Assembly: GCF_000518885.1 (NCBI RefSeq) | Contig: NZ_JAEL01000041.1 | Location: 181 to 47,457, forward strand | From: Bacillus sp. J33 | Lineage (GTDB): Bacteria; Bacillota; Bacilli; Bacillales; Cytobacillaceae | Reading direction: 5' to 3' | DNA length: 47,277 nt | In this document: piece after piece, positions 32,120 to 43,323 of the stretch | Layout of the letters: each line of letters starts with the position of its first letter | Position numbering within the stretch: position 1 is the first letter of the stretch | Position numbers and translations under genes: made by a program | Notes under the pieces: model-generated | Seen by the model: only the letters and a program-made list of their open reading frames with translations | The model's database searches: none | What the model was told of the DNA's origin: nothing

Positions 32120-33547
32120 ATGACGAACAACTTTGCGAAAACATTTCTGGCAGAAAACAAAGAGACTTTTGAAAAAATCAGCGAGTATGTATTCTATCAT
32201 CCTGAAACTAGATTTGAAGAGTATTCATCGGCAGAATTTTTGGCCTCTGAGTGTGAAAAAGCAGGATTTCAGGTTGAAAGAAAAGCGGGAGGCATTGAAA
32301 CCGCCTTTGTTGCTTCATATGGGAAGGGATCTCCTGTTATCGGTTTCCTGGGAGAATTTGATGCACTGTCCGGTTTGGGGCAGGTGCCCAATAAAACATC
32401 TTTTGAGCCAACAGAGCTGAATGTCGGCCACGGATGCGGTCATAACCTGCTTGGGACTGGCGCTTTTGCCGCAGCATACGCAGCAAAGAAATACTTAGAA
32501 GAAAACAATCTGCCGGGGACCGTTAAGTTCTTTGGATGTCCCGGTGAAGAAGGCGGCTCCGGAAAGACCTTTATGGTCAGGGAAGGTGTGTTCAATGGGG
32601 TGGACGCAGCCTTAACCTGGCATCCGTCTCCAGGGAACAGCATAATGAGTCTCTCCAGTCTGGCAAACTATCAGGTTTATTTCAGATTCAAAGGCTTATC
32701 CTCTCATGCGGCAAATTCGCCGCACCTTGGACGAAGCGCCCTTGATGCTGTTGAGCTGATGAACGTGGGAGTAAATTTTCTTCGGGAGCATATTGTGCCG
32801 GAAGCGAGAATACACTATGCCATTACCAATACAGGGGGCATTTCGCCAAATGTCGTACAAGCTGATGCTGAAGTGCTGTACTTAATCCGGGCGCCAAAGG
32901 TTCAGCAGGTGGATGAAATCTACAAACGGGTATGCAAGATTGCAGAAGGGGCAGCATTGATGACGGAAACAGAGCTTGCCATTGAGTTTGACAAGGCTTG
33001 TTCGAACTATATTCCAAACCGCAGCCTCGAAAAGATTCTCTATAAAAGCCTTCAGGAAGCTGGCATCGAAAAACCGGATAAAGATGAAATCTCTTTTGCT
33101 GAAAAGCTTTGGTCCACGCTGTCAGATGGGGAAAAAGAAAGCTATTTAGATATTTTAAGAGGGTTTGGCTATATGGGGGATGGAAGCGAGTTTGAAGGAA
33201 AATACCTATCCGAAACCATCTCGCCATATGAACCTTCTAATGAAGTTCTGGCAGGGTCCACGGATGTCTCTGATGTAAGCTGGGTTGTTCCAGCCGCACA
33301 GCTGACAGCCTCGACTTCAACCCTGGGGACACCGCTTCATACATGGCAAATGACCGCACAAGGCATTAGCAGCTACGCTCATAAAGGCATGCTCCGTGCA
33401 GCAGAGGCCATGGCGATAACAGCTGTTAAACTTCTGACGGACAAGGGTGAATTGGAAGCTGTTAAACAGGAATTCAATGAGTTCAAAAAGGCTAATCCTT
33501 ACACATGTCCAATCCCTAAAGGTGTAAAGCCATCAGCTTTAAAATAA
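32120..33547 (+). CDS. abgB: M20 metallohydrolase, AbgB-like (aminobenzoyl-glutamate hydrolase subunit B)
   Basis: A 475-aa M20 amidohydrolase close in length to E. coli AbgB (481 aa). Motifs: FLGEFDALSGLGQ, NVGHGCGHNLLGTG, FFGCPGEEGGSGKTFM and TWHPSPGNS. The typical AbgB C-terminal segment is STDVSDVSWVVPAAQLTAST, then LGTPLHTWQMTAQG. ATG 32120 has a strong AAAGGAGGAAATA site, 34 bp after abgA. It probably pairs with one of the two AbgA-like proteins of this operon. Confidence 0.87.
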   Translation: MTNNFAKTFLAENKETFEKISEYVFYHPETRFEEYSSAEFLASECEKAGFQVERKAGGIETAFVASYGKGSPVIGFLGEFDALSGLGQVPNKTSFEPTELNVGHGCGHNLLGTGAFAAAYAAKKYLEENNLPGTVKFFGCPGEEGGSGKTFMVREGVFNGVDAALTWHPSPGNSIMSLSSLANYQVYFRFKGLSSHAANSPHLGRSALDAVELMNVGVNFLREHIVPEARIHYAITNTGGISPNVVQADAEVLYLIRAPKVQQVDEIYKRVCKIAEGAALMTETELAIEFDKACSNYIPNRSLEKILYKSLQEAGIEKPDKDEISFAEKLWSTLSDGEKESYLDILRGFGYMGDGSEFEGKYLSETISPYEPSNEVLAGSTDVSDVSWVVPAAQLTASTSTLGTPLHTWQMTAQGISSYAHKGMLRAAEAMAITAVKLLTDKGELEAVKQEFNEFKKANPYTCPIPKGVKPSALK

Positions 33548-33570
33548 AGCACCATTAGTTATGACGTGAT

Positions 33571-33732
33571 GTTGATTGGAGCAATAGGGAACAAGTGCAT
33601 TCGTATTTTCTGCGTGCGGTGAGTATACGGGAAAGTTTATTCAAAGTCCTGCGCCAGACCTGCAAAAGGGAAACCTCACAGGCGCGCCGGACCGCCCGCC
33701 GTAAGCTTGAGTGCCTGGAGCGGCAATCAGCA
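33571..33732. repeat. GC-rich Bacillaceae intergenic repeat, diverged copy
   Basis: The segment begins GTTGATTGGAGC and ends GCCTGGAGCGGCAATCAGCA, so its ends are inverted relative to each other. Inside it has CGGACCGCCCGCCGTAAGC. The opening matches the element at the right edge of the window (from 47183). From memory this belongs to a widespread GC-rich intergenic repeat of Bacillus-type genomes. It fills the gap between abgB and abgT, and nothing else is seen there. Confidence 0.65.
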
Positions 33733-33783
33733 GACAAGCATAACAGAGCCAAAAATTAAAAAACGGAAAAGCGAGGGGCGAAA

Positions 33784-35331
33784 ATGAAAACGGAAAAGCA
33801 AGGGGAGAAAATTGTAACAGAAAATAAGAAAGCAGGGATTGCACAGCGGTTCCTCAATGGGGTTGAAATTGTCGGCAACAAGCTCCCGGATCCATTTATA
33901 TTGTTTGCCGGACTAGCCGTTCTTGTCATTATTGTTTCAGCAATCTTTAGCGCCTTTGGTGCCACCGTTATTCACCCGGGCTCCGGTGAAGAACTGCCGG
34001 TCAAGAATTTGGCATCTGCAGAAGGTTTACAGTTCATTTTAACATCGATGCTCGATAACTTTACAGGATTTGCGCCTCTTGGCCTTGTTCTTTCCATGAT
34101 GCTTGGTATCGGCCTTGCCGAAAAAGTTGGGATGCTTGATTACGCGATTAAAAAAACGATTTTAAAATCACCGCCTGCATTAATCACTTACACAGTTGTT
34201 TTTGTGGGAATCATGGGAAATATCGCATCAGATGCAGCGATGGTTCTGGTACCGCCGCTGGCAGCGATGGTCTTTTATAAAATTGGCCGCAACCCGATTG
34301 CCGGTTTAGCAGCAGGGTATGCATCAGCCGGTGCCGGCTTTACGGCAAACCTGTTGATTGCAGGCACAGACGCATTACTGGCAGGCATTTCTACAGAAGC
34401 GGCGCAAATCATTAATGAAGATATGGTCGTGACGCCTGTAGACAACTGGTACTTCAATATTGTTTCCGTATTTGTTCTAACTGTCGTCGGCGGACTTGTC
34501 ACAACGAAATTCATTGAACCGCGCCTTGGAGAATACAAAGGCGAAGAGGTAAAAGAAGCTGTAAAAGAAGATCCTCCTAATGCGGGCAAAGCTTTGCGAA
34601 ATGCTGTTATTGCAGGCGGGGTATATATTGCGATAATCCTGGGAGCCATCCTTATGCCAAATAGCCCGCTAACCAATGAAGATGGCGGCATTGTTCCATC
34701 CCCATTCCTGGATGGCATTATCCCGATCATTCTGTTCTTCTTTATCATCATCGGTACTGTTTACGGAATAACGGTTGGAAACATTAAGAGCAGTAAAGAT
34801 GTTGCCCATTTTATGGCTGAATCGATGAAGGATATGGCATCTTATATTGTCTTAATATTCGCAATTGCTCAATTCATCGCCTTCTTCAGCTGGTCCAACA
34901 TTGCAACCTGGGTTGCTGTAAACGGGGCGGAGGTACTGAAAGACATAGAGTTTACCGGTATCGGATTGATCATTGGCTATATTCTCTTTACAGCATCGCT
35001 GAACTTCCTGATCACTTCAGGTTCAGCCAAGTGGGCCCTTGAAGCGCCTGTATTCGTGCCGATGTTTATGCAGCTCGGCTATCACCCGGCCTTTACGCAA
35101 GTGGCATACCGGGTGGCGGATTCGTCAACAAATATTGTGACCCCGATGATGCCGTACATGGTTATAGCGCTCTCGTTCATGCAGAAATATGACAAAAAAG
35201 CCGGAATCGGAACATTTATTTCGCTAATGCTTCCTTACTCGATTTGTTTCTTGCTGACATGGATTGTGATGATCTTAATTTTCATTTTCTTTAATATTCC
35301 ATTTGGTCCTGGAATTGGTCCTTATCTCTAA
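33784..35331 (+). CDS. abgT: AbgT family transporter (aminobenzoyl-glutamate transporter)
   Basis: A 515-aa membrane protein with about 11-13 helices and clear AbgT signatures: VEIVGNKLPDPFILF, GNIASDAAMVLVPPLAAMVF, ANLLIAGTDALLAGIS, LITSGSAKWALEAPVFVPM and YRVADSSTNIVTPMMPYM. AbgT members move p-aminobenzoyl-glutamate or export sulfonamides. Its place between abgB and a second abgA favours uptake of aminobenzoyl-glutamate or a related acyl-amino acid. ATG 33784 follows GCGAGGGGCGAAA. Confidence 0.93.
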   Translation: MKTEKQGEKIVTENKKAGIAQRFLNGVEIVGNKLPDPFILFAGLAVLVIIVSAIFSAFGATVIHPGSGEELPVKNLASAEGLQFILTSMLDNFTGFAPLGLVLSMMLGIGLAEKVGMLDYAIKKTILKSPPALITYTVVFVGIMGNIASDAAMVLVPPLAAMVFYKIGRNPIAGLAAGYASAGAGFTANLLIAGTDALLAGISTEAAQIINEDMVVTPVDNWYFNIVSVFVLTVVGGLVTTKFIEPRLGEYKGEEVKEAVKEDPPNAGKALRNAVIAGGVYIAIILGAILMPNSPLTNEDGGIVPSPFLDGIIPIILFFFIIIGTVYGITVGNIKSSKDVAHFMAESMKDMASYIVLIFAIAQFIAFFSWSNIATWVAVNGAEVLKDIEFTGIGLIIGYILFTASLNFLITSGSAKWALEAPVFVPMFMQLGYHPAFTQVAYRVADSSTNIVTPMMPYMVIALSFMQKYDKKAGIGTFISLMLPYSICFLLTWIVMILIFIFFNIPFGPGIGPYL

Positions 35332-35356
35332 TAGAAAACGAGGATGTGTGTAAAAG

Positions 35357-36631
35357 ATGAGCAATCTCGAAAATCAATTAATAGAGTGGCGCCGTGATTT
35401 TCACCGCTACCCAGAAACCGGATTTCTTGAAATGCGGACAGCTTCCATTGTTGCATCTATTCTCGATGAACTTGGCTTTCAGCTGGAAATGGGAAAAGAA
35501 GTGATGTCTCCCGGCTATTGTATGGGCAAGCCCAGCAAGGAAGACACAGAGGCACATGTTCTATGGGCACTCGAAAATGGAGCAAAAAAAGAATATATCA
35601 AACCATTTTCAGAGGGCTATACAGGTATAGTGGCCACAATGGACACGAAAAAGGAAGGTCCGACTATCGCATTTCGCGTTGATATGGATGCCCTGCCTAT
35701 ACATGAATCCCAGGAAGACAGCCATTTTCCGCAAAAAGAAGGATTCAGGTCTACTCTTCCTGACAAAATGCATGCTTGCGGCCATGATGCCCATACAGCG
35801 ATCGGGCTTGGGTTGGCTTCCTTGATTGCTGAGAATAAGGATAGCCTCAAGGGGAAAATCAAACTGATTTTCCAGCCGGCCGAGGAGGGGACCCGGGGTG
35901 CGCGTTCGATGGCTGAAGCCAAGGTTGTGGATGATGTCGATTACTTTATTGCCACTCATGTTGGCACTGGTATTCCGGATGGTCACTTTGTTGCATCAAA
36001 GAACGGGTTTTTGGCCACTTCCAAACTAGATATTACGTTTAAAGGGGTAGCATCCCATGCCGGCGGAAATCCTGAACAAGGAAAAAATGCACTGCTGGCA
36101 GCTGCTTCTGCTGCATTGAATATTTATGCCATTCCCCGCCATTCAGAAGGGGCAACCCGCATTAATGTGGGGGAATTGCATGCCGGCTCAGGACGTAATA
36201 TCATCGCCGACCGGGCCGTTTTAAAAGTTGAAACGCGCGGGGAAAACACGAAAATCAACGAGTACGTCAAGGCCCAGGCAGAGGCTGTGATTGCAGGTTC
36301 GGCACAAATGTATGGAGTAGATTACGAGATACAGACTGTAGGCGAGGCAGTAAGTGTCCAGGGATCAGCCGGGCTGGCAGCCGTATTGCAAGCTTGCGCG
36401 GAAGAATCTCCGCTTATTAAGGAGAGCGTGCTTGAAGACAATTCACCTGCAGGTTCTGAGGACGCTACTTTCTTTATGGAAAGGGTTCAGCAGAACGGAG
36501 GACAGGCGACCTACTGTATTTTTGGCACCAAGCTTGCGGCAGGCCATCATAATGAAAAGTTTGATATAAACGAAAGCACGATGCTGTCAGCCGTTAAGGT
36601 GCTCTTTGAGTCTATTAAGAAATTAAACTAA
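35357..36631 (+). CDS. M20 metallohydrolase, second AbgA-like copy
   Basis: A 424-aa M20D amidohydrolase similar throughout to the AbgA-like protein at 30790 (shared WRRDFHRYPETGFLEM/WRRSLHALPELGFMEY opening, MHACGHDAHTAIGLG, IFQPAEEGTRGARSM). It lies 25 bp after abgT, so it is in the same operon. The duplication suggests either a second substrate or an alternative partner for AbgB. The unusual insertion between the first helices (TEAHVLWALENGAKKEYIKP) is present in both copies. ATG 35357 has a GAGGATGTG site. It ends at a strong terminator. Confidence 0.85.
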   Translation: MSNLENQLIEWRRDFHRYPETGFLEMRTASIVASILDELGFQLEMGKEVMSPGYCMGKPSKEDTEAHVLWALENGAKKEYIKPFSEGYTGIVATMDTKKEGPTIAFRVDMDALPIHESQEDSHFPQKEGFRSTLPDKMHACGHDAHTAIGLGLASLIAENKDSLKGKIKLIFQPAEEGTRGARSMAEAKVVDDVDYFIATHVGTGIPDGHFVASKNGFLATSKLDITFKGVASHAGGNPEQGKNALLAAASAALNIYAIPRHSEGATRINVGELHAGSGRNIIADRAVLKVETRGENTKINEYVKAQAEAVIAGSAQMYGVDYEIQTVGEAVSVQGSAGLAAVLQACAEESPLIKESVLEDNSPAGSEDATFFMERVQQNGGQATYCIFGTKLAAGHHNEKFDINESTMLSAVKVLFESIKKLN

Positions 36632-36651
36632 GTCTACTAGTGAGTCCAAAA

Positions 36652-36686
36652 AAGAGGCAGAGGGATTTCTGCCTCTTTTCAGCATT
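36652..36686 (+). terminator. Terminator of the abg operon
   Basis: AAAAGAGGCAGA (36652-36663) pairs perfectly with TCTGCCTCTTTT (36670-36681), 12 bp with a 6-nt loop and a T-run. Confidence 0.88.
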
Positions 36687-36721
36687 TTTCATCATATTGG
36701 AAAAGGGAAGGAATGTTGAGA

Positions 36722-37972
36722 ATGAAAGATTGGCTAGAAAAGCATCTGAAAGAGCTGAATTTGACCACCTCCATGGACCGGCCGGAAGGATTCTGCCGTT
36801 TAGGATACACGGAAGAGGAGTGGCAAGCAATTGATGTATTTATTGCGATTGCTGAAGAGATCGGTTTGAAGGTCCGGAGAGATGAAGCAGGGAATGCCAT
36901 TGCCCGCTGGGAAACAAAGGGGAAAGGAACAGCAGATTCTCCGGCAGTTGCCGTAGGTTCCCATGTGGATACGGTAAAAGGCGACGGAGGATATGATGGA
37001 GTAGCGGGTGTTCTTTGCGGTCTGGCCGCCCTCAAAAAATTAAAGGAGGAAGGGTTCAATCCTGCTTCTCCAATTGAAGTCATTTGCTTTGCCTCGGAAG
37101 AATCTTCGCGCTTCGGGGTATCTACGATCGGCAGCAAAGCGATGAGCGGTTTATTAAATAAGAACGAACTGGCAGATGTGCCAGACGAAAATGGCATCAC
37201 CATCCGTCAGGCAGTAGAGCAAATGGGGATTTCCTGGAATACCATTGACCAGGCTGAACGGCCGAAAACCGCGCTAAAAAGTTTTATTGAGCTTCACATC
37301 GAGCAGGGGACAAGGATTGAAGATGCTGGGGCGGACTTTGGAGCCGTTACGGCAGTTGCTTGCCCAATCCGGCTGAAGGTAACCATAAAGGGGCAAATGG
37401 GCCATACGGGAACGACTCCAATGGGGAACAGGAAGGATGCCCTCGTAGCTGCGTCACCTCTTATTTCATATATATCAGAGACAGCAGCTTCTTTATCCGG
37501 CTCAAGTGCAGTTCCCATTGTCGCTACAGCGAGCACCATTGAACTGAAGCCAAATGCCATGAATGTGATTCCAGGCATCGTCGAGCTTGGGGTGGATATC
37601 CGCAGTGTGGATGATTCGCTAAAAAGGGAAATGGAAAGGCTCATTCGCCAAAAATGCAGTCAGCTTTCAAGTTCTTTTGGTGTTACAATGGAAGTGAATA
37701 CCCTTGTTCATAACCCATCCATCCAGTTGGATGATTATGTGAGGAACAAATTGCAGCAGTCAGGAGAATCTTTGGGATACCAGGCACTGGTACTGGAGAG
37801 CGGCGCAGGCCACGATGTCATGAACATGGCAGCCAAATGGCCATCCGGGCTGCTATTTATCCCATGCAAAAATGGGCTAAGCCATCATCCTGAGGAATTT
37901 GCCTCACTTGAAGACCTGGAAATGGGAACAGAAATTATCGCACACTATTTAAAGACTGAAGCTAGTATATAA
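36722..37972 (+). CDS. M20-family carbamoylase/allantoate amidohydrolase-type Zn hydrolase
   Basis: A 416-aa enzyme of the HyuC/AllC/beta-ureidopropionase class, which cleaves N-carbamoyl or related amide bonds with release of ammonia and CO2. Motifs: AVGSHVDTVKGDGGYDGVAG, CFASEESSRFG, IELHIEQGTRIED, MGHTGTTPMGNRKDA and NGLSHHPEEF. ATG 36722 is preferred (GGAAGG 10 nt upstream); the in-frame ATG 36713 is too close to that site. It is separated from the abg operon by a terminator but followed at 24 bp by the regulator gene, so it probably forms a unit with that. The substrate is unknown; it may complete breakdown of the compound handled by the abg genes. Confidence 0.88.
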   Translation: MKDWLEKHLKELNLTTSMDRPEGFCRLGYTEEEWQAIDVFIAIAEEIGLKVRRDEAGNAIARWETKGKGTADSPAVAVGSHVDTVKGDGGYDGVAGVLCGLAALKKLKEEGFNPASPIEVICFASEESSRFGVSTIGSKAMSGLLNKNELADVPDENGITIRQAVEQMGISWNTIDQAERPKTALKSFIELHIEQGTRIEDAGADFGAVTAVACPIRLKVTIKGQMGHTGTTPMGNRKDALVAASPLISYISETAASLSGSSAVPIVATASTIELKPNAMNVIPGIVELGVDIRSVDDSLKREMERLIRQKCSQLSSSFGVTMEVNTLVHNPSIQLDDYVRNKLQQSGESLGYQALVLESGAGHDVMNMAAKWPSGLLFIPCKNGLSHHPEEFASLEDLEMGTEIIAHYLKTEASI

Positions 37973-37996
37973 AGTAAGAAAAGCAGGTGGAAAAGG

Positions 37997-39343
37997 ATGA
38001 AGATCCGCGTTGGGGTAGTGGGACCAGAAGACTCCGTCGGTCATATTCTCGCTTTAGCGCGTGAATATAGCGAACTCGAGATGATTCCATACATCTATAA
38101 AGAAACAAAAGAAACAGAAAACATCATTAGGGAATTTCAAACAAATATTGATTTATGGTTTTTTTCAGGGCAGGCTCCTTATTATTATGCACGTTCAAAA
38201 GGGCTTATCCAGGAAGAAAATGCTCACTATCCCCCATTGTACGGTTCGAGTTTGCTTGGTACCCTTCTTGAAGCACAGATCAGGGAAGGCGGGTTCCGAA
38301 ATGCCAGCCTGGATACCATTCAGCAATCAGAACTGGATACGCTGCGCAATACATACTTTCTAGGAGATTTGCACATTCATTCCTTCTCTTATAACGAGTA
38401 TGAACCAGCTGAGGAAATCATCCGTTTCCATAAAAAGCTTTATGAGGAAGGAAAAGCAGAGATAGCCTTGACATGTGTCCTGGAGGTTTATGACCGGCTA
38501 AAAGAATATGGAATCCCCTGTTACCGGGTGGTCCCTTCTCCCGTTGCCATCAACCTGGCTTTACGGTATTTAAAGGAAAGAGGCCAATCCAATTGGTATA
38601 AGCGGTCACAGATTGCCATCGTGGGGCTTGAAGTGATGCACTCCGCCAGTTCACTGGAAGAGCAGCATTTTACCTATGAAATGAAGCGCCATGAGCTGGA
38701 GTTTAAGCAAGTCCTGCTTGATTATGCAGAAAAAGTCCAAGGCTCATTCGTGCAAATAGGGGACGGCCTATTCTTTATCTATACGACCAGAGGCGAAATG
38801 GACATGCATTTTCAGGAGTCCTCCATGTATTCCTTGATTGAAGAAGCGAGAGTACACAGCAAGCTGAAAGTCAGAATCGGGATTGGCTATGGATTGACGG
38901 CATATGATGCGGAGCAGAATGTCCGGAGTGCCCTTCAGTATGCCCGAAACAAGGAAACGTCGCCTGTGATTAGTGTAGATGAAAACAAACAGATTCAGGA
39001 ACACCTGCCGGACAGCGGAGATGAGGCCATTTCCTACCAGCAGCGCAAATGGGGAGAGGAATGGGAAGAACGCTTTAAAGATGCTAAAATCAGCCCGGTT
39101 ATCGTATCAAAAATTGAGTACCTTTCAAAGCATTATCAGAAAAATATCGTCACTGCACAGGAAATCTCAAGGTGGCTGAAAAACACCGAACGCAATTCAA
39201 GAAGAATCATGGCCGAACTCGAGCGGCTCGGGCTTGCCAAAGTGACCGGAGAAGAACAGCCCGGCCAGCGCGGCAGGCCGCGGAAGCTTTATGAATTGAG
39301 GCTGACGAGAACAAAAGATACGGAAAAGGAAAAATTGCGTTAA
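37997..39343 (+). CDS. Transcriptional regulator with cyclase-like and winged-helix domains
   Basis: A 448-aa protein. The N-terminal ~200 residues resemble a periplasmic-binding or PrpR-type sensor fold (IRVGVVGPEDSVGHILALAR). The middle (about 200-330) looks like a degenerate GGDEF/nucleotide-cyclase fold, with IAIVGLEVMHSA, FVQIGDGLFFIY and RIGIGYGLTAYDAEQNVRSA. The C-terminus is a winged helix (about 370-440) with VTAQEISRWLKNTERNSRR and GQRGRPRKLYEL. It is cytoplasmic, and probably binds the effector of the abg/hydrolase locus. I do not know a named homologue. ATG 37997 follows AGGTGGAAAAGG. Confidence 0.75.
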   Translation: MKIRVGVVGPEDSVGHILALAREYSELEMIPYIYKETKETENIIREFQTNIDLWFFSGQAPYYYARSKGLIQEENAHYPPLYGSSLLGTLLEAQIREGGFRNASLDTIQQSELDTLRNTYFLGDLHIHSFSYNEYEPAEEIIRFHKKLYEEGKAEIALTCVLEVYDRLKEYGIPCYRVVPSPVAINLALRYLKERGQSNWYKRSQIAIVGLEVMHSASSLEEQHFTYEMKRHELEFKQVLLDYAEKVQGSFVQIGDGLFFIYTTRGEMDMHFQESSMYSLIEEARVHSKLKVRIGIGYGLTAYDAEQNVRSALQYARNKETSPVISVDENKQIQEHLPDSGDEAISYQQRKWGEEWEERFKDAKISPVIVSKIEYLSKHYQKNIVTAQEISRWLKNTERNSRRIMAELERLGLAKVTGEEQPGQRGRPRKLYELRLTRTKDTEKEKLR

Positions 39344-39463
39344 GCCCTGAAGGTGCAAAAATATTGCTGCAAGAGATTGAAAAGCAAAATAATGCGTGTT
39401 CTTAAATTTTAGCCGCCTTAAGGTGTGGATTTAAAGTTTGAGCATTTATAAAAAAGTCTGATC

Positions 39464-39495
39464 AAAACCCTGTATTCATTTATACAGGGTTTTTC
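39464..39495 (+). terminator. Terminator of the regulator gene
   Basis: AAAACCCTGTAT (39464-39475) pairs perfectly with ATACAGGGTTTT (39482-39493) followed by more T residues. Confidence 0.85.
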
Positions 39496-39564
39496 ATATG
39501 AACCTTAAACTCCAGCAGATATTCCGAGTGTTGTTAAATGGAAATTTTTGTATCGTTATTTGTA

Positions 39565-39619
39565 CTAAATGTTTAGAAAATACAGAAATAAAAAGCACTT
39601 TTTGCTGTATTTTTTAATT
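39565..39619 (+). promoter_or_regulatory. Palindromes upstream of the Rieske dioxygenase operon
   Basis: CTAAATGTTTAG (39565-39576) is an interrupted palindrome. Directly after it, AAAATACAG (39577-39585) pairs with CTGTATTTT (39605-39613) around an inner AAAAAG/CTTTTT pair, and is followed by more T residues. It may be an operator for the PucR-type regulator or an AT-rich attenuator. The rest of 39496-39692 is AT-rich leader, with no gene seen. Confidence 0.4.
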
Positions 39620-39689
39620 TTAAAAAAATTTAAACTTAATAAAAGAAAGCGGTTTCAATTCGTGATTTTAAGAGAAAGGAAGGTTTTGA

Positions 39690-41024
<1,335 letters not shown>

Positions 41025-41100
41025 GTTGGGGGCGTTGCCTACACATAAGAGGATTGGATGACAAACGATTTAAGGATTAAAACAAGGGGAGATAAAGGGC

Positions 41101-42947
<1,847 letters not shown>

Positions 42948-43006
42948 AAAAGTATTTTTCATTCCATTTCACCAATCAGAGCGTTTTAAGTGAAGGATAA
43001 GATAGC

Positions 43007-43150
43007 ATGGCAATTGGAAACATGGGATATTTGGGTTGTTCTGTGAAGGATGTGCCCACATTGAGAAGTTGCATGCCACCTACCCTAGTGATAGTAGAAG
43101 TTGATGGTCCAGATCATTCAGTGTTGTATCGCATGGATTCCATGTGCTAA
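43007..43150 (+). pseudogene. Remnant of a BphC-type extradiol dioxygenase
   Basis: Starting at ATG 43007 (AAGGA upstream), 47 codons read MAIGNMGYLGCSVKDVPTLR, then a scrambled part, then HSVLYRMDSMC and a stop. The opening matches type I (VOC-fold) 2,3-dihydroxybiphenyl dioxygenases, and LYRMD matches their later strand, with the sequence between deleted or shifted. Its position after the dihydrodiol dehydrogenase is the classical bphC place. The full enzyme is ~290 aa, so this is a decayed gene. The rest of 42948-43323 shows no other gene. Confidence 0.6.
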
Positions 43151-43323
43151 CGATGGGGTGGTCCGATGGACGCTCTTTCATCCCTATGGACTTTGCCTTG
43201 CTTAGTCCTTCAAAGTCCATAGGGATGTTTGTAAGGAATCGACAAGCGCACTCAGGAGAAGTAGAATTATCTTAAAATGCTAAATTTTCAGGAGTTAATT
43301 CAGCTTGTAACTTTCTTAAGTGG

